Assembly (NCBI GenBank): GCA_009193035.1
Contig: SWDT01000033.1
Location: forward strand, 186,001 to 250,000
Direction of reading: 5' to 3'
Source: Halicephalobus mephisto
Taxonomy: Eukaryota; Nematoda; Chromadorea; Rhabditida; Panagrolaimidae
Length of the DNA stretch: 64,000 bases
Every line of letters starts with the position of its first letter. Positions within the stretch are counted from its first letter, which is position 1. Below the pieces are notes generated by a model. It saw only the letters and a list, made by a program, of their open reading frames with translations. It searched no databases and was not told the origin of the DNA. The position numbers were made by a program, and so were the translations under genes. Shown here one piece after another: positions 34,578 through 45,014 of this stretch.

Positions 34578-36949
34578 ATGTGGAATCGAGTCTACTTGGA
34601 TCACGCGGGGGCCACCCTTCCGTCACGTGTCCAGATGGAAGAAATCGCTTCCAATCTGGTGGCGGATTCTCTGAATTATGGTAATCCCCACAGTCGTCAT
34701 CAATCCGGACAGAACTCGGCGGCGATGATGAAACAGACGAGGGAGAAGTAAGTCGACTTCCAGTGCAGTAACCAGAATCCAGAAGTAAATTTTTTTTTTC
34801 CAGAATTTTGGCTTTCTTTGGAGTGACTTCTGACGAGTACCATGTCGTGTTCACCAAAAACGCTTCAGATGCTCTCAGAATCGTCGTCGAAAGTCTGGAT
34901 CAATTGTTCCAGAATCAAGACCCGTCAAAAAAAAGGAAATTAGTCCTTCTCCAGGACTCCCACACTTCGGTCCATGGATCCAAGGCGAGATTTCACAACT
35001 TCGACTTCGAATTGATCCAATCAAACGATGAAAACTTTCCCTCAACAAAAGCAGACGTGTTTCTGTTCACAGCAATGAGTAATTTCTGCGGCAGAAAGCA
35101 CTCCTCTAAAATCATAAAAAATCTCAAAGGTTTCAATTGTTTTAAATTTTGTAAAAGTAACTTTCAGAACACAATCCATCTTTGATTACTGTAGTTGACA
35201 TCGCAGCTCTTTGTGGAACTTCGTCCGTGAATTTAAGAAATTTCCATTTTCCGGAGTTTGCTGTGCTTTCGTTTTATAAAATCTTCGGATATCCGACTGG
35301 AATTGGAGGTTTGTTGATCAAGAAGACGAAGTTTTTCGAAGACCATCTTTGTCCTGTCGGATTTGCCGGAGGCAATGTGAGTAAATACAACGTCAAAACT
35401 GGGGAATTCGTATTCAAACAAGAAGTAGAAGAAAGGTCAGATGGTGGGAATTATTTTTTTAATGAAGAATTTCCAGATTCGAATCCGGGACTCCCAATTA
35501 CCACGGCATAAGTCTGCTCAAGTACGGTTTCAAAGATATAGAGAAATTTGGTTAGTTTTGTTCATTTTTATTGGTCTTTTACAACCACTTCAGGAGGAAT
35601 GCCAACTATCCAAAAAGACACTTTCCAATTGGCTTTTGATGTGTTTAAATTTCTATCGACAACTACACACTCCAACGGGGCTCCTGTTGCCAAGGTCTAC
35701 GGCTGGGCCTCTCCAGAGTCCTCCAACCAAGGACCCATTGTCAACTTCAACCTCCTCAGGGACGATGGCACCTATGTGGGGTACGTCGAAGTCGAGAAAA
35801 TGTCCGAACTCTTCAACATCGAGCTCAGGACAGGTTGCTTCTGCAACCAAGGGGCGTGTGATGCTTATCTAGGATTCCACGAACAACAAAATCATCATCC
35901 CACTGATTTAGATTCCAAAAAATGTGGAGATGAATTCGATCTCCTGGATGGGAAACCACTGGGATCTTGTAGGATTTCTTTTGGAAGAACTTCAACCATG
36001 GAAGATGTGCAAGTCTTCAAGCACATGATCGAGACTTGCTTCATTTCAACCCGGAAGCTCCTGGAAAAATACGGAGTTGAAGCTCATTCATCAATTAAGA
36101 GAAATTTCGCAACTCTTACTCATGTGTTTTTCTACCCAGTAAAATCATGTGCTCCTGCTTCCCCGCGAAAATGGAGATTGACGAAATCAGGATTATGGCT
36201 AGATCGACAATGGATGGCGGTAACTTCAGACGGAGTAGTCCTGACACAAAAGAAACTTCCCGTCTTGTGTTCAGTAATCCCTGAAGTAACTGAAAATAAC
36301 ACATTGACAATTTCATCCAGATTCGGCGGGGAACAAGTCGAAGTTCCTCTTGATGGGTCTCCGGGTTCCAAAATACAAACAACCGTCTGCATCAAAAACG
36401 TCACTGCTGTTGATTGCGGTGATGCTTGCTCAATTTGGTTCGGAAATCTACACCCTACAGTCCCTCAGGGAACCAGACTAATCAGACAACTGGACGTCAA
36501 CTGCAACAAGGATCAATCAACGACATTCAATAACGTTGCTGATTATCTCCTCATAACGTGGAATTCCATCAGAGCTATTGCAAAAGCTGTGAATCTCCCA
36601 GTAGAAGTAGTTATGCCAAGATTCCGAGCTAACTTCGTCATCGAAACAGGAGACGACGTGCCGTTCGATGAAGACACCTACAGGAAGATCTGGATTGCTG
36701 GAGTCGGGTTTGAAGTAACGGCGAAATGTACACGTTGTCAGATGATTGCTATTGATCAGGAAACGGGTGAGAAAGATCCTAACGTGATGTTGGCCTTAAG
36801 AGACCTCAGATGCGGGGACAAGGTGAGGACTACCAAGAAGTTTACAACTAAACATGCAATTTCAGATAACTTTCGGGGTCTATCTACGCAGAATGACCAA
36901 TTATCCTGTTGATATATCCATTGGTAGTACTGTTAAAATTGATAGATAA
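34578..36949 (+). CDS. MOCOS: molybdenum cofactor sulfurase (MOCOS)
   Basis: Exons 34578-34747, 34804-35129, 35168-35435, 35477-35550, 35594-36822 and 36866-36949 join in phase to 716 residues. The N-terminal half is a NifS-like class V aminotransferase: YLDHAGATLPS start, GNPHSRH, and the PLP lysine in SFYKIFGYPTGIGG. The persulfide-carrying cysteine lies in RTGCFCNQGAC. The C-terminal half is a MOSC domain (HVFFYPVKSC, CGDACSIWF, CTRCQMIAID). The enzyme sulfurates Moco to activate xanthine dehydrogenase and aldehyde oxidase. The frame remains open across the last 43-nt intron and stops at 36902, so an unspliced model would lose the true end; splicing restores the MOSC strand beginning ITFGVYL. 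Confidence 0.95.
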
Positions 36950-37214
36950 AAGTAATTTCGAAAAAGAAAATAAAGCAATGAGATGCAAAGTTGAATAGAT
37001 AGAAAAAGAAAGACTCGGGAGCAATGCCTTCACTTGCCTGACAACTCCTACCGCGAAAAAAGTGCTTACTGTTGGTCGCGTCTCGCTTTTCACTTTGTGT
37101 CCTCGACTCGTCGTTCTAACCTTCCCCTTCCCTCGCGTTCACTTTTCTTTGGTTTTGTGGTTTTTTGTTATTTATTGTTATTACAGGGTACATCCAGCTA
37201 ATTGTATCAGCTAA

Positions 37215-38173
37215 ATGGCTCGTGGACCGAAGAAGCATCTTAAGCGCTTAGCCGCCCCAAAGCATTGGATGCTTGACAAGCTTGGGGGTGTCTTTGCTCC
37301 TCGTCCTGTTCCTGGACCTCACAAGCTCCGTGAGTGCTTGCCTTTGGTCATCTTCCTTCGCAACCGTCTGAAGTATGCTCTCACCTACACCGAAGCTCGC
37401 AAGATCTGCATGCAGCGCCTCATCAAGGTTGACAACAAGGTCCGCAGTGACATGAGATTCCCCGCTGGCTTCATGGGTAAACTTTACTGAACTGTGTCTA
37501 TCACCATATAAAATTGCAGATGTTATCACCATCGACAAGACCAATGAGACTTTCCGTCTGTTGTACGATGTCAAGGGTCGTTTCACTACCCACAGAATCA
37601 CCAAGGCTGAAGGACAATTCAAGCTCTTGAAAGTCACCAAGACCTGGGTTGGAGCCAAGGGAGTTCCTCATCTCTCAACTCATGACGGTAGAACTATTCG
37701 TTTCCCCGACCCTCATATCAGAAAGGATGACACTATTGTCTACGACATTGAGAACAACAAGATCACTGACTACGTCAAGTTCGAACCCGGAAACCTCGCC
37801 ATGATCACTGGCGGTCACAACGTTGGTCGTGTTGGTATTGTTGGACACCGCTCTCGCCATCCTGGATCTTTTGACATTGTCCATGTCAAGGATGCCCATG
37901 GAAACTCCTTTGCCACCAGGTGAGTCCATCTTCGGAGAAGGTCGGGGCCTATGGAAGGCGTAAACTGCCGACCGAGGTTGGTTAGGGTTTCCATTTCCGA
38001 GCTCCAAAGCTCGACATTGATTTGCGTCAACAACGTTTTTTAGATTGAGCAACGTCTTCATCATTGGAAAAGGAAATCAAGCTCTCGTCAGCCTTCCGGC
38101 CGGTAAAGGCATCAGGCTCACCATTGCTGAGGAGCGTGATCGTCGTATCGCTGCCAAGCGTGCTGCAGCATAA
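37215..38173 (+). CDS. rps-4: 40S ribosomal protein S4 (eS4)
   Basis: Exons 37215-37476, 37520-37919 and 38044-38173 join in phase to 263 residues, the exact family length. It starts [20 protein letters not shown], as eukaryotic eS4 does, followed by an S4 RNA-binding part, a KOW-like segment ([20 protein letters not shown]) and the end RIAAKRAAA. It is a structural component of the small ribosomal subunit body. Codon use is strongly biased to frequent codons, as expected for high expression. The second intron is 124 nt, about three times the local norm, and contains G+C-rich inverted repeats; ribosomal protein introns often host snoRNAs. The TRUB2-like gene starts 135 bases after the stop. 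Confidence 0.98.
37920..38043 (+). other. structured intron of rps-4, possible intronic ncRNA
   Basis: Inside the second rps-4 intron a stem GGTCGG/CCGACC encloses about 22 bases (37942-37975), and a second hairpin CGAGC-TCCAAA-GCTCG is followed at once by ACA (about 37998-38016). The order hairpin, hairpin, ACA recalls an H/ACA snoRNA, but the hairpins are too short and no ANANNA box is seen. No C/D boxes are seen. Low-confidence candidate only. Confidence 0.2.
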
Positions 38174-38307
38174 GTTGATGTTCTGGTTTGTTTATTGTTG
38201 AAAGTGATGGAATAAAGTAATTACTGATATATCGATGGGGATGAGACGTTTTATGTCGCCAGTTATTTTGCGACTAAGGGAAATCCATTTAAAGTGATGA
38301 TTTCGAG

Positions 38308-39444
38308 ATGAAAGTAGAAATCAGGATCAAGGATATATGGCAGCTTCTCAACGGAGTTCTTTGTGTCTATAAGCCGAGGGATCTTCCACTTACAGCATTG
38401 AAGAAGCGGATCATCGAGAGGATTGTTGAAGATGGGAACAAGTTGGATCAATCAGCAGTTCCACTGATCGAGATGCCGATCGTCGAACCTCACCCAGCTT
38501 CCCAAGCTCCTGTGGTTGTCGGAAAAAGGAAACAACTGGACTATTCACAACATCCTCTGATGGTTGGCAGAGCTTTCCGACCGGAAGACATTATGATTGA
38601 GGAAATCAACGATCTCGAAGCTTCTAGCTCTGGTGTCTGTCTGTTTGCAGTCGGACCAGAGTGTTATGATGTGGATAAAATCAGGAGGAAACCTTGGATT
38701 AATTCTTATCGATTGGAGGGCAAACTAGGAGAAGAGACTCACGGACATCAAATCAGAGGAAAAATTGCCGCGAAAGCAGAATGCGGTGAGTTTCTGTTAC
38801 TGATATGGTTTTATTTGTAACTGATTACAGATCACGTAACAAGGCACAAGATGCAAAAATTACTGACTAGAATTCGTGCCCAATATAAAAGAATGTCTTT
38901 CAAACTGGCTGAGGTCGATCTGCAAAGCCAAGAAGCTTTTGAGATCGCCAGGAGGGGAGCTCCAAAACCCAGGATCCTGGATTGTCCTGTTGTTTATCAT
39001 GTAAAAATTAATCACTTTCAAACACCATATTTTGGGCTTGATATGCAAGTTACTGGTGAAACTAATTATTTCTTGAGGTTTGTTTGTTGGAAGATTAACT
39101 GATGAATTGACTGTTTTAGAGCTTTTGTACATGAGATTGGACTCTCACTTGGAACTACTGCTTGTCCGAAGAAACTTAGAAGAATCAGGATGGGCCCACT
39201 AGGCTTGGATCATGCTCTCTTGGACAAAGAGTTTCAACTTGAGAACATCCTCAAGAACATACTCATGTGCAATAAGGCTCTCGCCCTGGCTGCCAAGGAA
39301 GAGAAGGAAAGAGTGGTCAAGGTGAGGAAAGTAGCGGACCTCGAAAGCAATACCCTCGTCGATCAATATAAACTAAGAGACAAGGATACAGAAGAAGAGG
39401 ATTGTATGAGGATAGCGTGGGGAAGGGAGTATTCAGTAGTTTAG
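38308..39444 (+). CDS. TRUB2-like pseudouridine synthase homologue, catalytic Asp replaced
   Basis: Exons 38308-38785, 38831-39077 and 39120-39444 join in phase to 349 residues. Matches to recalled human TRUB2 run along the protein: NGVLCVYKPRDLP at the start, QHPLMVGRAF, the catalytic-loop region, CDHVTRHKMQKLL, VDLQSQEAFEIARRGAPKP and FVHEIGLSLGTTACPKKLRR. TRUB2 acts in mitochondria on mRNA pseudouridylation and mitoribosome function. The position that is Asp in the family motif (RLDAQASG) reads DLEASSSG here, so Glu replaces the catalytic Asp; the rest of the loop aligns without gaps. The protein may be inactive or may act as a structural RNA-binding factor. An AATAAA between the rps-4 stop and this start is consistent with two genes of one operon. 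Confidence 0.9.
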
Positions 39445-39603
39445 ACTGGGTTTGTAAAATTCAAAAATACACAAAAGCACATAATACCGAATAAACATTA
39501 ACAGGAACTTGTTTCAATTTCTTTTATCCACTTGGTTCTGATATTCTAAAGATTATCGTGAGTTAATACTTGTGAGAAAGAAAGAGCAATCTCAGTAATT
39601 TTA

Positions 39604-39952
39604 TCAATACTCCTTGTTTCCAGAACTTAGGATAGATGAATGATATGTGGGACTCTTGAATGACGAGAGAATTGAAGCACGGTTCTGACTGAGAAGCGTG
39701 GTTTTCGTATCAGAAGAGTCAGAGACAAGAGCTGCCTTGTCATTTCTTTGTTTCCCTAAAAATGAGCCTGCAGTAATCAAATGAAAATTACAACAAAAAC
39801 TTACAAGGAGAGTGAAATAATATGGTCTTTTGCTTTTTAGACTTCTTCGGTTTTCTTTTTGTTGTCTTGGCGTTCTTTGACTTGGAGGAAATCATTAAAA
39901 CGTTTAACGGAACTGGTATCCACGGCACGAGAAAGTAAAAGTAGATCAGCAT
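39604..39952 (-). CDS. small two-exon protein with N-terminal hydrophobic segment
   Basis: Not recognised. Minus-strand exons 39952-39805 and 39767-39604 join in phase to 103 residues. The start (MLIYFYFLVPWIPVPLNVLM) is hydrophobic and could be a signal anchor. A basic stretch (KRKPKKSKKQK) follows, then a Ser/Thr-rich tail from the second exon ending SSGNKEY. The intron is 37 nt, with a consensus GTAAGT donor and a TTACTGCAG acceptor. The second exon is open for 54 codons with ordinary codon use. Neither exon is long enough to be noticed unspliced. Layout resembles the orphan membrane proteins at 14632 and 31515. Confidence 0.45.
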
Positions 39953-40929
39953 TTTAACTTTCTGGATGAAAATTCCATATATCTCGAAACAGTGGAATTT
40001 CTCAAAGAACAATATTTTTCGATTTTCGATTAACGAAATAATGCGAGATATTTATGTAGTAAGCAACAAGCTGAGAATTATTAAATAGAAATCACAACTT
40101 GGTCCAGTGGTGGATACTTTTTGTTTACTACAATTTGTGAAGAAAGTATTTCGAAAATTAGGAAAGAGCAAAGGACAACATGTTTTCAGTTGTCTTCTAG
40201 GACGCAATATAAAGGAACAGGGACTTGGAGTTTGACCACTTTATTTTGATTCTTAAAAATTATTAACAAGAGGTTTCTGACTATTTCTTGACCTTGTCGT
40301 GATCACCACAATAAATCTCGATCATCCAAATTTTAGAAGATTAAAGTACATTTCAACAAAAAACCCTCAACTTCAAGGAAATTAAATATCTCCGAGGAAT
40401 TTTCATGTTCAAATATTGATCACAGTAATGTTCCAAATTAGGGCAAAGTCTCTTAACTTTTCGTTAAAGTCGAATATTAAATTCCTTCCTACTCGTGGAT
40501 AAACCGTTATCCGGAAAAACTTGTGAAATCATCGAATCACCAGAGACAAGGCTTCTAATGTTCTTCATAACCTTGAAGATAAAATTAACAGTCGATGGAA
40601 GAAGGAAACTGTAGAAAAAACAGGATTTTATCTCGGATTCCTGGAGCAAACCATTGAAACAGTAACACTCGTCTCGACCAAGACAAAATGGTAAAATCAG
40701 GGGAATGAACGTCACTCTCGGAACGAAAACCGTTTCGTACGCTTCCATCATTTCAAATCGCTCATTCCTTTCTGTCCCGATAGGGCCTCGTTCATTCCTT
40801 TGTTTCTCCGTTTGCGGTGAGTTTCTTCTGTTTCTTATTTATATTTACACCCCAAATATAGATACATGATGTACACCGTCATATTGGTATCGAACAAGCT
40901 AAACACCGTCTCCGCTTTTACCAGCTTAT
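39953..40929. other. intergenic, AT-rich
   Basis: Mostly AT-rich non-coding sequence. The only open stretch worth noting is the minus-strand frame at 40464-40751, listed separately. Confidence 0.4.
40464..40751 (-). CDS. doubtful small ORF
   Basis: 95 codons from a true ATG, with fairly gene-like codon use in the first two thirds (MMEAYETVFVPRV start, two CxC-like cysteines near residue 30). There is no signal peptide, domain or splice support. It follows the LEA-like gene by about 180 bases on the same strand. It could be a lineage-specific gene or chance. Confidence 0.22.
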   Translation of the reverse strand: MMEAYETVFVPRVTFIPLILPFCLGRDECYCFNGLLQESEIKSCFFYSFLLPSTVNFIFKVMKNIRSLVSGDSMISQVFPDNGLSTSRKEFNIRL

Positions 40930-41479
40930 TCACTGGCGCAGCATTCGTTCACCATGCTTTCCCGTCTTTTGACTAAGATGGTGTGTGTATTGTTTTGCAG
41001 CGTCCTTCGCACCTTGTGCTTCACCATGACCACCTAGAGATTCTAATTTATATGATTTCAGGATTAACTTTTACCTGCAGCGTTCTGAGCTTCCTTCTTC
41101 AGTTGCTCTTGAATCTCTTCTTCGGAAGTGATATACTGATCCTAGAGATCGATTTGGTGAGTCCTTCCTTTTTTGCGAACCTACCTTAAAGTCATGGACT
41201 TTCTCTTTAGTTTTTTCAGCGGCGTTATGAGTGGTTTCTTTGACCTTCTCTGCAAGGTGTTCGGCCTTTTCCTTAGCTTTGTGAGCTAGATCTTCCACTT
41301 TTTCCTTGGCGCCTTGGAAAATACCTTTGTTGAGTGTAGTACTAGTAATTTGGAGGGTGCGCACCTGAATTTGTTGTTGCCCTGAAAGGTTATCAATTCC
41401 TATTCCCTAGATCAATGATAAGTTGCTTACCAAGGCGACTAGCAATTGCAGCGGCTTGAGTTCCAGTACGAGCAAGCAT
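40930..41479 (-). CDS. LEA-like (group 3) protein with mitochondrial-type leader
   Basis: Minus-strand exons 41479-41431, 41381-41185, 41141-41075 and 41033-40930 join in phase to 138 residues. The first 30 or so residues (MLARTGTQAAAIASRLGQ...) contain Arg, Ala, Ser and Thr but no acid, as in a matrix-targeting leader. The central part is a repeated amphipathic Lys/Ala/Glu helix: AKEKVEDLAHKAKEKAEHLA and EKVKETTHNAAEKTKEKV, the 11-residue periodicity of group 3 LEA proteins. The last exon (GGHGEAQGAKDAAKQY) is Gly/Ala-rich. Such proteins are intrinsically disordered and protect membranes and enzymes during drying, cold or osmotic stress; mitochondrial forms are known in anhydrobiotic animals. 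The gene is much shorter than C. elegans lea-1, so orthology is not claimed. Confidence 0.78.
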
Positions 41480-42104
41480 TTCTATCGTCAGCTTTCAGTA
41501 GTATTCTAAAATTCGGACTTTTATCGGGATCCCAAACCAAATCCGACCGGTCTTTATATTATCGTCAGAGTAAACTGCCACATTTCGAAAGTAACTCAAC
41601 GACTGTTTTTGTTTTCCATTCCCCGCAAGTTTCGTAATGGTGCAAAACAACTAGAGATTCACAGATCCTCCTGGCACTGAAACCATTGCAAACGTAAATA
41701 ACTGAAACAATTTCTCCATATTGGTCTTCGAACTTTTCCTACATTTCTCGAATTGTGATATTTGTGGCTTCAGCACGTTATTAATTCTGAAGCATTGGCG
41801 CCAAAATTAGTTTCTAAATAATGGTTGTGAAACAGCCGCTGTCCGCATGTCCCACATTCTACTCTTGTCGCGACCTGCCTGTTCAGTCACTCTTCTACTG
41901 TCCCGGCTAGTTTGGCTTGCTGACGATGCGCGCCCGATTTCCTTATCGACGTTTGCTCCGTTGTAATTTTGTCGAAATATATGAAAAAACTTTTAACTTC
42001 TTATTGATGTAAAAATTAACGATTTAGTTACTTGAATGTCGTGCGCGTGATCATTGGCCCAACTTTGGTAATCGAACTCAATTTGCGGGTAGAAAACCGG
42101 TAAT
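41480..42104. other. divergent intergenic region
   Basis: Presumed shared promoter region between the LEA-like gene (-) and the CHTOP-like gene (+). No gene or repeat was seen. Confidence 0.4.
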
Positions 42105-43047
42105 ATGGACAGAAGCACTGTCCCCGCTCGTATTGTAATTGTCGGAACGTCTACCATGAAATTAGCCGAGCGGTGAGTCTTTGTCTATTGCCAAATTTGG
42201 GTCGGTGATTTCGTACGCGTTGGTAATCAATATTTCATGCTTTCAGGTTCAAGCGAATTGATCAAGAGATGGCGTCTCGCAAACCCAAGTCCTTCTTGTA
42301 CGACGACTACATGAGTTCTGGAAATGGTGGTTCCATGTATGCAGATCAGATTGAGAGAAGAGGTGTTCGCAGTTATCGAGATTTGGATTCGTATGACGAT
42401 GCGATGGAGGATGACCTGGTGGTTCCTCGCTCCAGAATGCGTGTTACTGGTTCTCGCCCCGTAAGAAGGGCAGATCCCATTTACGGGGCTGATGGTAGTG
42501 TTTATGACGACCCCAAGCCAGTTCGCCGAGGAGGAGGCGGTGTTCGTGGTCGTCGTTCTCACCCCGCTTATGCCCTTTTAGAGGCTGGAGCTCCCGTCAG
42601 ACGTGTTGCTCGTCCACGAGTTCGACAGGAAATTATTGAGGTTTGTTGAAGTCAATTTGTTCGATAATTCTACGGCTCCTGCCAACTTGATGTAACTTGA
42701 TGTGCAAGGTTCTTATTTAGTACGTGACTGAGCGGGTCCCCGCTCGTCGTCCGGCGACTCGTGTGATCCGCCGCCCAGCGTAAGTTTTAGCCATGCTGTC
42801 CGGATACTCATCCCCCACTTTCAGTGTCCAACGAGTGATCACCAAGATCGTGAAGCGACCAGCCTTCAAGAAGACCATAGTGAAAAAAGGAAAACCCGGT
42901 GGCAAGAAGTCAAATCCTGCTGACGTCCTGTCCAAGGGAAAGAACAAGAAGGCCCCCCGTGTCAACTTAAAAGCAGAAGATCTTGACAACGAGTTAGAAG
43001 CTTACATGAAGGGAAACAAGCACCCCCGCGTCTCTGCTGCTGAGTGA
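42105..43047 (+). CDS. CHTOP/FoP-like RNA-binding mRNA export factor
   Basis: Exons 42105-42172, 42247-42640, 42721-42779 and 42825-43047 join in phase to 247 residues. The protein is highly basic with Arg/Gly-rich stretches (PVRRGGGGVRGRRSH, RVPARRPATRVIRRPA) typical of RNA binding and arginine methylation. The C-terminus, LKAEDLDNELEAYMKG, resembles the FoP-duplication/UIF-type motif (LDNELDxYM) by which CHTOP and ALYREF contact the DEAD-box helicase UAP56. This suggests a TREX-associated mRNA export adaptor in the nucleus. There is no RRM, unlike ALYREF. A second in-frame ATG at 42269 (MASRKPKSF) gives a 25-residue shorter form and may be the main start. The family call rests mainly on the C-terminal motif and the RG content. 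Confidence 0.7.
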
Positions 43048-43180
43048 ACGAATGCCCAATTTATTTATGGTTTGCATCTTGTTTTTTCGAGGATCTCCTG
43101 TCAGTCCATGAGTTGACAGACCTCTGTTTTTGTGCGATATCTATGAACTTTTCACCATTTCTTACCACAAGTTGGAATGA

Positions 43181-44674
43181 TTATTGGGGAACTGAATTGA
43201 TGATCGAGTTGATGACTTCGAGCTGGTCCTCCCAGAGCCACTGGAACTCTGGGTCACAGGTGCTGGACTTGGACTGATACCTGCTTGCTAGCTCCTTCAG
43301 AATCTGGAGTCCCAATTGATTCGCTTTCTCCTCAATGATCTCGTCTTCATCTTCGTCGTAGACTATGCGTTGCCAGTCCTTGAGTTGAGCCCGACTCATC
43401 TGGAGGATCATACAGCTTTTCTTCATCCCGTAGCTTATCGCGTCGTCGCTCGCATAGAGAGTACTGAATGGAAATAATCAAAGCTACGAAATCAACTAAT
43501 CACTCACCAAGGGAAATTGGTTTCTCTAATAACGCTTTCATTCTTTTTGTCAACCTTGAACCCAGTTTTTGAAGCAAGAGCTAGTAAGAGATCGATACTG
43601 ATGTTCACTCTATTGAAGATATTCCCGGGGATTCTAAATCCATATTCAATCCAGAGTTTGGAGTTGTCATGAGATCCGTAGCAGACAAACAACTGATCAT
43701 CTTCGGAAACTGTTCTAGAAGCAGTCACTCGGTAAGTCTGGGTATGCTTATCGAATCCGGGCGAACATTGGAAGTTCAGATCGTGGTTCATCATGTCCAT
43801 CAATGGAATCACAGCTAGATTGTCTCCATTTGTTGAGTCCACAAGGGGATGGGGCTGATTCTCGCAGTAAATGCATCTTGTATTGACGACATGCCAGGAC
43901 CAAAGGAAGTGGGCATCATCAAAGTCTTGAGTAAATTGTTTGAATTTGTCTTTCATCGTCCGGACTTCTGCTTCTTGTTTTTCAATAAGACTTCTGGAAT
44001 CCAGTGGAAAAGCAGTCAAGTCTAAATTAGGAAGGATAAATAGAGGAGTTGAGAACTTCTTCGGCAACACATCCAAATAGGGCTTCCAGGAGGAATCTGG
44101 TTTTAGCTTTTCCAAGTAGAAGAATAAAACGAGAACTTCAAAAGGCTCCAACTTTATTTCATCGAAATTATCTTCAAGAAGACTCGAATAATCCGGCATC
44201 TCGGCGATCAATCCCGCTGTCAGCATCATGTTCTTCGGGATCTAAAAGTTGACTAAATTAGAAAATTTAAAAGAATAATTTTCAACAGTGTTCAAAAAAT
44301 CCTGATTTTCAAATTTCTCAGTTACTATCGAAAATTATTTTCACTAAAAACAATAGGGAAAATTCCAAATAGTATCTGAAAAATGGTAATCTTTGGAGGT
44401 TTTACTCACTATCCAAGATTGCTTCCGGTAAATGTATTTCAAGAAAACAAACCTCAACAACTAGTTCGTTATTTCTAATAGTGTTCTTGGCAAAAAACCC
44501 ATAACCCGCATCAGGTCCACAATACCTCAATTCTGCTAGAGGAGCAATTATCCCATTTTCACCACACCAATCTTTGAATCTTTCCAATTCAAAGCTCTTC
44601 AGTTGATTTTCAGACATATACTTTAGCTTAGAAATTCTGAAATTCTCATCAATTAGTTTAAAAAACCGAAACAT
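43181..44674 (-). CDS. SET-domain methyltransferase, SETD3/SETD4 class
   Basis: Minus-strand exons 44674-44453, 44241-43508 and 43463-43181 join in phase to 412 residues. The N-terminal part has the split-SET features GPDAGYGFFAKNTIRNNELVV. After the iSET insertion come IPLMDMMNHDLNFQCSP (the NH of the cofactor pocket) and LFVCYGSHDNSKLWIEYGF (the YG catalytic motif). A Rubisco-LSMT-type C-terminal helical domain completes it. Members methylate histidine of actin (SETD3) or lysines (SETD4); the substrate here cannot be told. The first intron is 211 nt and carries a degenerate copy of the paired-hairpin repeat. An alternative start at 44617 (MSENQLKSF) follows a gagaatttcag acceptor-like site. 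Confidence 0.88.
44284..44330. repeat. hairpin element, copy D (degenerate)
   Basis: Within the first intron of the SET gene. On the minus strand it reads CGATAGTAACTGAGAAATTT ... TTTTTTGAACACTGTTG, matching copy B almost position by position. A further half-arm (AATAGTATCTGAAAAATGG) lies at about 44368-44386, as expected for a decayed second hairpin. Confidence 0.5.
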
Positions 44675-45014
44675 TTGGATTTTCGCGAAAACGGCTATAA
44701 CAGTCCACAGATCACATCTCAGCTAGCAAGCGAGTGTTCCGCGAGTGCAAACTTAGCCAGTTCTATTTGCGTGCTGTTTCCAAGTTCTCGAGTACTTAGC
44801 TACTCGAATCAGGTGGCAATTCCTCTGTTCTTCCAACAAAACTGCGAGTTCAATTGGATCCAGCAACAGATAAACAAATTTAAAAATAAAAGAAATGCAG
44901 AGGGACACGTGATCCTCTTTGTTGTAAATTCCTTCAAGAATTTTTCATTGAATCAACAAAATAGAAAATAAATCTAAATACTATTCAACAATTCTTAACA
45001 ACTACCCGTGACTA
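44675..45014. other. intergenic, same-strand spacer
   Basis: About 340 bases between the PHYHIP-like stop and the SET-gene start, both on the minus strand. No gene was seen. Confidence 0.4.
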
